From NCBI RefSeq assembly GCF_000237925.1, contig NW_017386139.1, forward strand, positions 1 through 64,000: a stretch of DNA of 64,000 bases. The letters run 5' to 3'. A program made the translations under genes and the position numbers. A model generated the notes under the pieces. It searched no databases. It saw nothing but the letters and a program-made list of their open reading frames with translations, and had not been told where the DNA came from. Shown one piece after another: positions 36,151 through 48,195 of the stretch; the first letter of the stretch is position 1, and every line of letters begins with the position of its first letter. The stretch comes from Schistosoma mansoni. Its lineage: Eukaryota > Platyhelminthes > Trematoda > Strigeidida > Schistosomatidae.

Positions 36151-36801
36151 ACGATTGATTTTTGTTGTTCCTTTTTAGATTACATGCCGAAACCGGATAT
36201 TTATTATTTAGAACCCAATTTCTTCTAAATAATTGTATAATGACACATAACAGTCATTATTCTATGAGTATAACCCGTTCGAAACTTTGTTAATTTTTGT
36301 TTTACAGAGGATCTCCGTTTATTCATATTTTTAAGAGAAAAAACCATTCCTAGGTCTCAACACTACCTACCTCAACTTTTTGAAAACGTTAAATAATTCA
36401 GTGTAAGAAGTAGTACGTTTATATTATGTTAGAAGTAAATCCAGGAAAAGTAGAACTTAGTGTTTATTTGATATGAAGGGAAATGGTTTCTTTTTGAATC
36501 AATCTAAAAAATAGATGTAATAAGATTCTGTGGAATGAAATTTCTCACTTAAGAAATTACTTAACTCAACTTATTTTAATGTATGAGTTAACAATAGAAT
36601 CATCACAAATAACGTGCTAAGTTCAACTCAACACCTGAATGGACTAACTGAGATGTCCTTGAAAGTTAAAGGAAAAATGGTATTATTCTGGTCCCCAATT
36701 TTCACGGAATTACAAGTAATTGGTTTGTTTAATTCGTAAACAATTGATGTGAAAAAGATTTATAAAATCTACTTTGAGACTTTATTATTTTTTATTAACA
36801 G

Positions 36802-37100
36802 ATAATTTTCGTAAATAAGATGTTGCATTTTCAAACTGTATTTTGGGTACAACTTTTAATTATCAGCCTATTCTACACTCACAAAGTAATCACATCAATG
36901 CCAATAGCTGAAGAACTAAGTATTGAGTGTACAATTCAATGCGGAGTAGAAGCTGATAAATGTCAGAAAGCACAGGCAACAACACAACCACTAATTGAAG
37001 CATGTGTACAAAAAATGTTTGAATGTGTCAAACACTGTACTGGACCACCACCTGTTGAAGATTACTATTATTACTAACCGAATAAACAATCAGTTGATTT
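36802..37100 (+). CDS. Small secreted six-cysteine peptide gene
   Basis: An acceptor (TTTTTTATTAACAG) ends at 36801. An 18 nt leader is followed by ATG at 36820 and 85 codons to a stop at 37075-37077. An AATAAA poly(A) signal lies at 37081-37086, with another near 37215. Residues ~6-20 form a hydrophobic signal-peptide core, with cleavage likely around residues 25-27 (VITSM). The mature part has six cysteines at residues 37, 41, 48, 62, 69 and 73, spaced C-x3-C-x6-C-x13-C-x6-C-x3-C, a mirror-symmetric pattern that suits a disulfide-stapled helical hairpin. It ends in PPPVEDYYYY. Size and Cys content recall schistosome KK7-type secreted peptides, but that link is unverified. The upstream exon or spliced leader was not found. 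Confidence 0.8.
37081..37086 (+). terminator. Poly(A) signal AATAAA
   Basis: A canonical AATAAA lies four bases after the stop codon of the six-cysteine peptide gene. Confidence 0.6.
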
Positions 37101-37386
37101 ATCGGTAGTATGTGCTCGTTTTACGAAGGTCTCATAATTCAGTAAAACAAAAGTATGGCAAATGTATTACAGTAAGAAAATGTTTGCTATCTATTTTAAA
37201 TATTAAAAATTATCAATAAACTTCTATGTCAAATTAATTTTTGTTTTCTGTCAAAATACTCTCGACTGATATATGCGGAGATAATTCGTGTGGTTTAAAA
37301 CAATCTATCCTGATAAATTAGTTGATTAAAATGGATTTGGTGTTAACACTTCAATTACAATACTAACCAACAATGTCTAACATTCA

Positions 37387-38747
37387 GCTTATTTACTTAC
37401 TTGTGACTGTTACCCCTCATGGAGCATAAGCCACCGACCAGGAATTCCCAACCAACTCTGTCCTCGGCTGTTCTTTTGTTCTCAAGTTCTATTCATTTTT
37501 TGATGTCTGCCTCGAATTTCCAGGGTGAAATGTTCTCTAGTCCACCGTTATTCCTTTTTTCTTCAGGATTACAAGTTAAGACCTGATTCGTAGTGCAGTT
37601 TGATGATTTCCCCAAAATGTCTCCTACCCACCCACAACTGTCTTTCCTAGTTTGCTGTTCCTTTGGAAGCTGGATGGTTCTCTTGCACAGTAGGTTGTTA
37701 CTAATGGTATCCTGTCAACGGAATTCGGTATATTATGTAGACAACTGTTTATAAATACTTGTACCTTTTTGATAATGGCTGTAGTAGTTCTTCAAGTTTC
37801 AGCTCGATACAGTAGAACTATCTTGTAGTTAGCCATGTCAGCTCATCTCCTGGCTCTCATCTCTTCCATTGACCTGAATCTCCTAGTGATGCAGATATGA
37901 TCGATCTGGTTCTCTGTAATGTGGTGTGGTCCAGTGAGACCCATGCAGTGAATTTGTATGCGTCTGCGTGAGAATACATTGACACCTACAACCATTCTGT
38001 AGAAGGCATATGAATTTGCAAATAGCTTTCCATTCTCGTTCGTTTCTCCCAGTCAGTTCAGTTCGTCTCATGATATCTTCATATCCGGTGTTGTCCATTC
38101 CGACTTTGGCGTTCAAGTCTTCCATTAGGATGTCCACGTCCTACCCTGTGCACTTCTCTACGATCGGCTGCAGCCTCTCACAAAACTCATCTTTATCGTC
38201 TTTATTGTTGTGGTTGATGGGTACACAACACTGGATGACATTTAATATGACCCCTTCCTCCTTTGTCTTGAGATTCACATCCTATAAATGCTTTCCATGC
38301 AACTTTGCACAACATCAGAGCAACTCCTTAAGTGTGTGAAGCATTTCTCTCTTCATGATCAGAGCACAACAGCATCTCTCCCAAATCCATGCTTTTCAGT
38401 CGAGTCTGAGTCCAATGGGTTTCACTGATTCCGAGCACCGTCAACTTGTATCTTCTCATTTCCAAAGTCATTTGATTGATCTTTCCGGTTGCCCACACTG
38501 CGCGAACATTCCATGAACCTATATTAATTGTTGTTCTGGTTGTTAGAGAGGTCATCGACCTCGTGACTTTGGAAGAACCTTGACTTTCATCATGAGTCAT
38601 CATAATTTTTCTGAAAGGAGATCCTTGAACTGGAAGAGCAGAATTTAAATGGTTTAATTTGTTTATTCTGGTCAGTGTTTTTAGCGAGGTTGTTTTCAAC
38701 GGGATAGAGATGCTGACCCCATGCCCAACCCTCCTCCTTTGTGTGGG
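37387..38747 (-). mobile_element. SR2-like LINE, copy 2, internally deleted
   Basis: Minus strand. The endonuclease block 37831-38747 is nearly identical to 23922-24838 (I see two substitutions, both near the left edge, and no indels), including the same frame breaks. It is then joined directly at ~37830 to the last part of the RT (KIVLLYRAET-like, VQVFINSCL) and the genuine 3' end, with a TAAGTAAGT-type tail near 37387. The whole RT catalytic core is absent. It shares its broken endonuclease with copy 1 but has a different internal deletion. Confidence 0.85.
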
Positions 38748-40588
38748 ATTGGGACCGACATTAATCTTCTAAGCGCTGTATGCGGAGTTAACATTGAGCC
38801 TAGTCTATTGAAAATACATTTTAAACATCACCAGGGATATTGGTATGATAACGATGAATTATGTGTCAATGACAGTTTTTGTAAAACCTGAGAAATGTTA
38901 CTCCAATAATTAGGTTTTTCTGTGCCCTCGTATTAGGTTGTGTTTGTCGGTAACCATAAACGACCATTCTTAAACCCACTGTTTTCTCAAATTTTAATAG
39001 TCTTTATCCACCGGAAATATAAAATCTAACCATTGTCTGTTATACAATAGATTAAATGGAGGTATTTACTTACTTAAAATTAATTTTAAGTTCAAGTTAT
39101 TGTCCTATCACAATCTAAAGAACAATAAACATTTAAAATCAGGCAGCACTGGTCAACGTAATTTTCCGGGGTAGCACTATGCTGAAAAACGAGTATAGTT
39201 CAAATAGTGGTTCAAGTGATCCTGTTTACCACGAGACCTGAATGGCATAAGTCCAATACGTTACGAAATTGATTGTACGCACTAGTGATGTCTCAAGTGG
39301 AGAGGTAAAAGAAATTCTGTGTTGTCTCATCATTTTGATGACTGCACTTCAAGACTGAAATTGATCTTGGTTGAAAAAATTCTTTGTGAAACCTCAACGA
39401 TTCGTAACCAAAGTGAATTATAGTAAGATGTTTAACTTTTTGTCACGTTTTTTCAGGGTTATACAAAGACATATGACTACTAAATATTTTTATTTGACAC
39501 AAACAAAAGATCATATCATATGAATGACAAGCAAAAAATCTTGATTGATACTTTGAGAATGGTTTGATCACTTGGCTAATTATTTGGTTCTAAAGCAGTT
39601 AGTATTAACGAGTTTGACACAACAGTTCATCATATGATGCTCAAGGTAAATATTTACGAGATTTGATAATTAACATTTCGGTTAAATACTTATTAAGACT
39701 GTGTTTTTGTAATTCGAATAGGTATGAAAGAAATCAAATAATCTTGTTAGAAAAAGATCTTAAACAAATGATAACCCAAAAATAGTTCAAGAATATCACA
39801 ACTGATAGATAATGCTACAAATTCATTAAGGTTCTTAGTAACCTTTGGTGGAAATCAAGATCATAATATGGTTTGAAAGCATTTACACCATCATAGCTTT
39901 CAAAATCTAACATCTGAATGAGCTATAACATAGCACGAACAGTTCAACATGTGACTGAACTAACATACTTTACCTTAATTTAAATTATAATATTACATAG
40001 TTGTAGAGAAGCTAAAAGTGAATTAATCATCACCTCAATAGAATTGTTCAATCTTAAATGTACATATATTATTTAAAAAGCGTCTCATTCACCACATTAC
40101 ATCTCAGTAAACTAAAAAGACGCCAAGCACACGTGTTTAGCAACAAGAACACAGGAACAATAATGTTTGTTATTAACTAATTATACAAAACAGAAAAAAT
40201 TACAACACAAGTCCTTCAGTTTCATCGTTAACATCCACTCAAAGACCAATACAGATACACACGTAATTATATGTACATAAAAAGCGTTGATTGATACGTG
40301 AGCGAAATTTTACCCAAGTCAACGATGCGAAACACATCTTCTTTATCGAATATCTTCGTCTGTACGCTTGCCTTAAATTCGTATACAGTTCATTGAACTG
40401 TTATGCCTAATAACAATGTTGATCAGTTTATAATTAAGTAAACTGGTTAACATAAAACGCGATATCGTGTTTTATTTATTATTGCAATCATATATTTATT
40501 TACACACCTGATTAGAAGTGTTTATATCTGTTAATCTCTCCAAAATTCCAAGTATGAATAAGTTTGCGAATGTGTGACTCATAATAAA
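38748..40588. other. No supported gene
   Basis: The first ~40 bases may be LINE leader (GGGACCGACATTAATC). The rest is AT-rich with no assignable feature. Confidence 0.45.
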
Positions 40589-40858
40589 TTATCAGAAGGG
40601 GGGTTTTGTGGAGATTTTGGTAGTTTTATGGTTGAAATCATGAGTCCAACCGAGTCTGTTGTGAAATCGTAACTTACTGAAGACAATGGTGAACGGTTGC
40701 TCAATTTCGTGGGTTGTTTGAAGTTAGACACTAATGCCGTTGGATGCCGGCTCAGTGGTCTAGAGGTTAAGCGTTCGCGTGCGAGGCCGATAGGTCCTAG
40801 GTCTGAATCTCGCGGGGTGGGATCGTGAATGGCCACTGCTGAGGAGTCCTACACTAGG
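40589..40858 (+). mobile_element. Hairpin-ended hammerhead SINE-like element, 3'-truncated
   Basis: It starts with the family's terminal motif TTATCAGAAGGGG...TTTTGTGGAGATTTT, also seen at 49061 and, inverted, at 51665-51690. A spacer is followed by a tRNA-like head with A box TGGTCTAGAGG (40756-40766) and B box GGTCTGAATCTC (40800-40811). A hammerhead 5' half follows: stem I CACTG, core CTGAGGA (40839-40845), stem II GTCC. The copy stops at AGG (40858), so GAAA, the cleavage site and the second terminal repeat are missing. Confidence 0.65.
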
Positions 40859-41635
40859 TTACAACAAATTGTATTATTCGCTGGCAAAAAATGTATCACT
40901 GAATACTATGCCAACAACTTTGCAGTTTTTTGTAATTACAGTTTTACAATCGTAAACATTTTACTAAGTCGCCTGTAGTCCTCTTCGGATTTTATATTTG
41001 AACAAACCATCTGGCTTAGAAAGTACAAGCGTTTTCAATTATATACAATGATTTTATGAAAATCTAGCTTTAAAATCTTGATGAGTAATGATTGTCTCAA
41101 AACAACTGAAAAAACTGTATGGAAAGTCACTCACAGTGTTTTATAACCAATTATACACTGATGATATTTGTTCGGTATATCCGACTATCTTGTATGAATA
41201 GTTCACTAATAATCAACAAAACACATTACTAAAATTATGTTAGTATCCATCTCGTTACTTCAGAGGGATTATACAACCGCCTTGTTTCAGAAGTATTGTT
41301 TTAATTTTTAAGCTGTCAATTGTAGTTTTATTATCAATTGAAGAAGTCGTATCAGTGTTCTTAATCATAACTTGTCCACAAGTTTTGTATAGAATTGGAA
41401 ATATAACATAAGACGTTTTTAAGATCTTCATTAATCCTTTATTCTACAATCTTTAATTTCATTAAACATAAGTGCCATGTAAATCGGACAGATTATAGTA
41501 GTCCTGTTGTTTGAATCATGACAGCACAACAGACAATAAAACAATTCCCAGAAGGTTTTCTACTTAACAAGTGATATTAGGCTTGAGAAGTTTTCGTTTA
41601 CTAGTACTCTCCGTATTTATTCGATTAACATTTAG
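40859..41635. other. No supported gene
   Basis: AT-rich spacer between two copies of the hairpin-ended repeat. Confidence 0.45.
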
Positions 41636-42055
41636 TTATCAGGATGGGGTTGTGGAGATTGTTAAATTTTGATTGACACCATTAATCAATGAATGTTAGA
41701 CCACCATTGAAAACCTGAAAGCACGATGCGCTCACTAGTGACTGCCTTCGTGAGGTAATTTTCTGAGTCCCAATGAGAAGCCGTGATCAGTGGAGTTAAT
41801 CTGTGTCAGGTAGAGACAGGTATCTACATCAGACAATGGAAAATGGTCGCGCGATTGCTAGGATTGGTTGAAGCTAGACATTAACAACATTGGATGCCGA
41901 TTCATTGGTCTAGAAGTTAGGCGTTCGTGCGCGGGATCATAGATGCGCGCCTCTAAGGAGTCCCATACTAGGACGAAACGGCCATACAGTGTTTCCAGGT
42001 TTCCAATGGTGATCTAGCATTTGTCGATTCATGGTCTCGATCAATCACAGTTAAT
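41636..42055 (+). mobile_element. Hairpin-ended hammerhead SINE-like element, fuller copy
   Basis: The left terminus TTATCAGGATGGGG (41636) is followed by an arm with TTAGACCACCATTGAAAACC (41698-41717), spacer, and a tRNA-like A-box region ATTGGTCTAGAAG (41905-41917). A hammerhead-like core follows, then a right arm (CCAATGGTGATCTAGC, 42001-42016) ending near 42055. Core: CTAAGGA (41953-41959; G5 changed to A), GAAAC at 41975-41979, and the cleavage triplet lost (ATA for GTC). Predicted inactive. The copy shows the element order most completely. Confidence 0.6.
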
Positions 42056-43378
42056 TATTCGATAATTGACATGTTGTGTGACGAGAACATTTCCATAAAT
42101 GGAACGAAATAAGTAACAAATTAACTGTCTATATAAGCTGATAGAGGTTAATTTGTTAGAAATATAAGTAGTTTACCTGAGGTATAGTATCAAAGTAACT
42201 CTTAAATGTCTATTAGATTCACTGACGAGCATATACTTTACATAGTGATCAAAAAAGTCTACAAATGCATAACTTATTACAATTATTACCGTTCTACTAA
42301 CAAACCCCACTCATCATAGGGGACTAATCATATAAACAGATATCCTCCAGATTATTTTCATTAGTATTATGTTCCTATTCATTTGCTTTTAATGTATTTA
42401 TCTCCTCAAATATTACTATTAAATAAACTGTAACTTCATTTGTGCGTTAGAGACAATAGTATTAGAGATTTGAGAAAATCAATACTATAATAATCATATA
42501 TTTTGCAAATTATCATTTAAATCGTTCCTGGTCAATTAGTAATAATTCAGGGACAACTAAGGAGAATCTTTGGGTATTTCATCACATTTATGTAAAAATG
42601 TAATATGTAATTTCTTGTCAATTCTAAATATCTAAATATGCTGAAGACCTTCCAGATGATTACAACTTATTATACAGACAATGTTATAATGGATAGGTTA
42701 GCAGTATGTTCATCCTGGATAACTAAGAAATAAATATTTAGTTTTTATTACCAAGTAAAAGAGTTTGTTTTAAAACCGATGGAAGTGAACGAGTCATGAT
42801 TAACATTCTTTGGAAATGTTATAAACCATTTTCAACTACTCATAAGTAGGTTACACTTATTGAACTATTTTCCTACTCATTCTTCAAGTATTTTCAGACC
42901 CCGTAAAGAGTTCAAATATGTAGGGTAATTTTACACAAATTCCGACCACAAAACCCTAATTTTATGTAGCATGGGAACAAATTTTTTGTGCACAGAAGAA
43001 AAATAGGTTATGCGCGTCGAGTAGTGGTCGATTGTTAATTTTATTTATTAATTTTGGTTTTAATGTACTACAGTTGTAAAAACTTGATAAGAAGTTAAAA
43101 ATAAAACTAATCCATGTTACTCCGTTGAAATGATTGTTCTAGGTAGTTTCTGACTATAATCATTATTTTTATCATTGTGTCAGTTTCGTGCTACTTTTTA
43201 TTACTACACTCATACCGAGAAACACTTATGCTATCGATAGCTTCATTTTTAATAGCATAACATACAACGGTCTGCCTAACTTCTATCCTTTGGTTTAGTA
43301 TATCTTCCGGAATTCCACATTTTTAAATGCATTGCTAAATTCAGTCATTGCGTTGGAATATTTTGTCTACCTTTTCAG
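42056..43378. other. No supported gene
   Basis: AT-rich DNA, probably upstream intron of the gene ending at 44151. Two short splice-bounded candidates (42898-42924; 43379-43411) are too small to rely on. The second, TTTGCAATGC... with acceptor CTTTTCAG, leaves in phase 0 as the 43663 exon requires. Confidence 0.4.
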
Positions 43379-43662
43379 TTTGCAATGCTTTTCCATGAAA
43401 ACATACATATTGTATTTCAGTCATTGCATATACAAACAAAGAAATCTACAAATTCAATGAAATCCGCCCCCTCTAAATCATGCTTTTTAAGAACGTCTTA
43501 ATATTCAAAAGTATTCTCTGTTTTTAAAAATTGTCAAAAACTGATGGTGTGACTTTTCCCTGAAAACACCAATTACCGTATACTCTTCGTTTGCTTTTAT
43601 TTTATTCAATCAATAAAGAAAGAGAGGAGTATATATATCTATATATATGAATGATTTCACAG

Positions 43663-44151
43663 CCTTCTCCAATTCCTGTTACTGGGGTCAATTATCTTTA
43701 CCATTCTTTCAACTGGTGGTCAAGTAATGGTTATGAAAGTATTATTTTACAACATTTGGGGTGTATGAAACTAGGATTCATTAAAATGCTCTCCATGTCT
43801 AAAAATGCACTCCCAGTATTTCCTTTTGACATTTTACTAGAATTATGTGAACAAATAATCCCACTAAATTTAGTTCTTCAACAAGTAACCAGGCTGGGAA
43901 CTATTAATCATAATACACAGGAGATCGGTAGTTGTCTTAGCGTTCCACCCTCTTTTCAATCTCCAAAACCATTATCGAATAGCTTTGTTCACTTTTTAAA
44001 AGATGTTTCCCGTAGTGCTATATCTCCAAAAACACCCATAACATTTCCCAGATTACCTGATAATTTTTCCGGAGTTTTAAAAATAGAATTACTGGCTCAG
44101 TTTGTGAATTCTCTAGACAGATCCTGTACATATATTCCTAAAGTTTTGTGA
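43663..44151 (+). CDS. Terminal exon of an unidentified gene (~162 aa)
   Basis: An acceptor (GATTTCACAG) ends at 43662. The frame is open from CCT at 43663 to a TGA at 44149-44151, with AATAAA at 44347-44352. An in-frame ATG sits at 43651, but it overlaps the acceptor, so I favour an internal-to-terminal exon. The protein is of average composition with no signal peptide. Visible stretches are NYLYHSFNWWSSNGYESI, FPFDILLELCEQIIPLNLVL and LPDNFSGVLKIELLAQFV. It is the longest clean host-like frame in the window. I do not recognise a family. Upstream exons would be on the plus strand before 43415. Confidence 0.6.
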   Translation, partial: PSPIPVTGVNYLYHSFNWWSSNGYESIILQHLGCMKLGFIKMLSMSKNALPVFPFDILLELCEQIIPLNLVLQQVTRLGTINHNTQEIGSCLSVPPSFQSPKPLSNSFVHFLKDVSRSAISPKTPITFPRLPDNFSGVLKIELLAQFVNSLDRSCTYIPKVL

Positions 44152-44352
44152 CTGAAACCCACTCTTTTCAGATTATATGAATTCGATATCGAAAAGTAGA
44201 ATAACCATTTCTTGGTAGTTTCAGAACTATCTTATTTAAATGTTAACAATCCTCTAGTTTTTTATAATTGCTTGGGTTAAATCAACTGACATTTAATAAG
44301 TTGATTTTTCAATGCATTTTAATTAATGCCTTTCCTTGGTTTCTGGAATAAA

Positions 44353-45059
44353 TTGGTAGGAGAACCATTTAAGCTTAGTATAAAATAACTCACCAAAAAA
44401 ATGTAGTCGAATAATCGTTTACGTATACTCATCTATGTAATCATAGTTGTTTTCCCACTAAAAATTGAGAAATAATCCATAAATTCCTTCTTCATATATA
44501 AACAGCATTTTATATATGAAACAAGCCAACTACCCTCACGTCGTAGTTCACTTCATTTAGTACAGCTTAATCGAAAGTAATCAACTCTGTTCTTGAAATT
44601 TTATTTTTCAACGAAGAAAGAGAATTTGATCTGTAATAAGGACTAGGAAGTATAGTTCTGGTGACCCACTATTACATTCTATACGTTAACCCCTTCTAGA
44701 CTTATTCTTAGGCTATTAATAGTTCGTTGAAAATGACTTTTGATGCATTAATAAGTAATAAAAGTATAAGACACTTTTCCAACTTCCAAAAAAACATGAA
44801 ACCCACATCACATCTTATTGACTTTCAGCATAAAATTTAGATGGTTTCTATGTACAATTTTAAGTTATCGATAGCTTTTGTGGTTGTTTCAAGGTTTCAG
44901 TTCGGAAAAATACGGTCCACTACTATATTGAATAGATTAGACATTACCAGTTCATTTATATATATGTATCTTATAACCACATACTGCATTCAAACCACAC
45001 ATTTATAAGTTATTTTATCTGAAAGACGTGAATACAGTAATTCAACCTGGATTCAAGTT
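44353..45059. other. No supported gene
   Basis: AT-rich spacer downstream of the poly(A) signal. Confidence 0.5.
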
Positions 45060-45735
45060 TTGTTCACTCACAATAGGACAATGAACTTTTGTGGCCCGAG
45101 ATCTAACGCCATGTTGATCGTTTCCGATTGTTATCGAAATAGACATATCGCCAATCCTCGTATATAATCATCAACTTAAACCGCGTTAGTCAATAAGGGA
45201 ATTCAATAAGTCAAATACGAGAATGAAATTCGAAACACGTCGGGCTCACCACTTCAGTGGATCTATATGTGACTTCAGTTAGATCGTTTCTAATTGTTAC
45301 CGAATGATTGCTATCAAAACATACACTCCATCAATCCTCTCATATTATTATCGACTTAAGTCGCATTAGTGAATAACGTAATTGAATAAGTCAAATAGGA
45401 GAATGAATTTCGGATGCGTGCATTTTGTATAATTGTTGATCGGAAAGCGAAGCAAAACGAAATGTGGCGAAATGAAGAAAGAGAGTGAGCCAATTCGATA
45501 TAACCAAGCGTGAATCGATCTATATAGTCAGACAAAAATAAGTTACAGAAATGTGATGAGAAAGATAGGAAATACACACACATGCTTACATAAAAACACT
45601 CGAGGTTGATAAACAAATAATTAACAAGGTCAAAATGTGACTCAAGATGAATCGATAAATTGGCCTATCCGAAGGCTAGAATAAGCTATATGGGCTTGCA
45701 TAGTACTACAGAACACATCCCACTGATTCTACAAC
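45060..45735 (-). repeat. LTR-like dispersed repeat, copy B
   Basis: Same family as 10590-11260, in the opposite orientation. Shared landmarks include AGCTTATTCTAG (45677-45688 reversed), AGTCACATTTTGACC, a TATATAGA box, GGCTCAC and GTGGTGAGCCCG (45240-45252 reversed). The 3' half is an imperfect direct repeat of ~130 bp (45116-45236 and 45283-45414). It is a diverged non-coding fossil, possibly a solo LTR; no pol sequence adjoins it. Confidence 0.6.
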
Positions 45736-46660
45736 TTCAACACAAATAAATAATGCCAAAGTGAAATTAAGTCATTTTGCCATTTGATTCATCTGTGATG
45801 AACTTGTATAGTTTTCGTTATTATTAGCAATTTATTATTTATTTGTTATCAGTAATTTTCATTATATAACGATATTAGATGGGATATTACTGGGAACTTT
45901 ATAATATTGAACATTTGTTTTATATTAATTCATGTTCACATATAAGTGTTAGGCCGCAATCTTACATGGAAATTAACCAATAACTCTCAAGTTTTCTGGT
46001 GTGTACCATGTTGTAGCTGACATTTATTGTGATTCCTGACCTGAAGTGATGAAAATCTTCTAGATGTAATTAAAATATTTAAAAATAAGTGGCTGGGTAA
46101 TTTGTTTTTGAAAATGTGTGCTCATGTGTTAAGGAACGTTGTTGGAACACTACCAGATACAACATACTCAAGAACATGTTATCGGTGTCTGTGACATCGT
46201 TCGAAACAATATAGCCAGTAATCTGTAAGTTGTTTACGTTCGTAGTTTGCAGAAAAGGCAATCAGTTGAGAAATGTTTACGTTTTATATCACTTTTCAAA
46301 AAACAGTAACCAATAATTACCATTTTAGAACTAATCATTTCATTGGACAAAACGGAGTGAAAAAATTTTATTGAAAAAAAATACAAAAAATAACCGAGCG
46401 ATAAATGATATTCCCATGTTGTCAACTCTTTAGATGATAAAAGTTAAATATGAGAAGCGCCTGTAAATTCCATAAAATATCTTCGAAATCACATATTTAG
46501 ATAAGAACTTTTTAAAATAGCGATTGACTTCGATTTTAATCGCCTTAAGCCCTATTATGAAATCTGATCTGTGAAGTCAGTCATACTGAGAGTGAGATAA
46601 TTATTGCCAATGTTATCAGACGGTTTTTATACAATATGGGGAATCGACATAAGTTGTGCA
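45736..46660. other. No supported gene
   Basis: AT-rich spacer. Two overlapping minus-strand open frames around 46079-46425 have no splice or domain support. Confidence 0.45.
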
Positions 46661-46735
46661 CAGGATCGTAAGTAGCCAACAGTGATGAGTCTCAAATAGA
46701 ACGAAACAATTGTCTAATGCTTCCCAGTCTTCAGT
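46661..46735 (+). repeat. Decayed hammerhead-repeat fragment
   Basis: This fragment preserves the order CAACA-GTGATGA-GTCTC-loop-GAACGAAAC-...TGTC-TAATGCTTCC. Compared with the second hammerhead family, C3 of the core is G and stem II has a mismatch. GAAA and the GTC triplet survive. Probably inactive. Confidence 0.5.
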
Positions 46736-48195
46736 GGCTTTTCAGATGATTCCAGTTAATGATTAAGAATCACTTTCAAACAGATAGAGTAATTTGGTTG
46801 CTAAACAAACCAAAATTGTGCTTACGGAAATAATGCCTTATATACAAGTCTACCACTAAGTAAATCGATTTTATTACCAATTTTTACCACTGACAAACAA
46901 TTAATCTCGTCCCCTCCCCTATATAATAAATAATTAAACGTCTATTACGCTTTGAACTAAAAAAAATTAAACATTATGTACGTAATTGGTTTATTTTAAT
47001 AATTCATGTTAAAAACATATCATATTATTGTAAGGTCGTAAAACCTATGACATTCATTTACTAGTAATTTAATCAATAAGAGTTTATAAAAATAATATAC
47101 AGTCTAACAAATCATCGGACTTTCGGAAGTGTAATGCGATCCATGTTAAGTCGTATTAGGTTAGTCATTAACCGAATATACAGAGAACTAGAGAGATGTG
47201 TTATATCTGAACGAGAATAAATGAATGGTAACCGCCAGTAATTATTTATGGACTAATATTATACAAATATTCTTATTGGATAACTATTAAGTAACAATAT
47301 TATATGTAAATTCATATTCTTTTCATTATGGGCTTTTAATTGACCTATTGATTACTATTATACGATTTACTATTCTCAAGCTATTCTCTACCGATTAGTC
47401 ACAGTTTCTCACAATCACAGCCACTTTTGGCTAGATCTTGTACACATGTGACTTTCTATTTTATGGTGTGATGTCATCTGATTTTGCTTGCATATAAACC
47501 TAGTATGCTTGAAATATATGATTTGTATCGCGGAGGCTGATATTGGCGTTCTGGCCTTAACAGGCAGAGCTAAGTGGAAATAGGACCAATCGTAACTATA
47601 GACTTCTCGTACTGGTGTATGAGTCATTAGTTCAGTCGTATCTAAATTAGCAATCGTATTTCGCAACAATCATACAGTTAAAGGACAACAATATGTTAGA
47701 AAATTCAAGATACTATCAAGTTACGGTGAATAATTTAATAAATGATAAATATCGAGTTAAAAGTGTGAACAGAATATTGATAACGATGATTGATTCTAAG
47801 GATTTCATAATTTTATTACATAGTTTACCATTTTGTATATTAGCCCATATTATTCTTATGTGATTACTTGAAGTGGAGTCCATTCATTTGATGATATCCA
47901 GTTTACTTCGTTTTCAGTCACTTGTATATAAGTTTGGAATCCTACTGACCGATGTCACAAAAATTCATAATTTCTTTATCAGCATAAATATACTTTACAC
48001 CCTAAACATTTTCGTTTTTCACTACTTAAATTATACATCAGGACTAATTTGTCACACTCGTAAATGAAAAATATCTTAAATGAAGAGCTACTGATAATCA
48101 CATTTTTTAATAGGATGTTAAACACAGAATACTTCTGAAAAAATTAACTGCATGACATATCGTAAAGATTCCTCATTAGTTGGTTTTATACAAAC
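46736..48195. other. No supported gene; possible repeat at ~47530-47680
   Basis: Mostly AT-rich. 47530-47680 is GC-richer (minus strand CAGAACGCCAATATCAGCC) and looks like part of a dispersed element, but there is no other copy here to prove it. Confidence 0.35.

Noticed and set aside
42898-42924. 27 nt candidate micro-exon (TTTTCAG ... GG|GTAATT)
   Set aside because: Very short, and its phase does not match the 43663 exon; such pairs occur by chance in AT-rich DNA.
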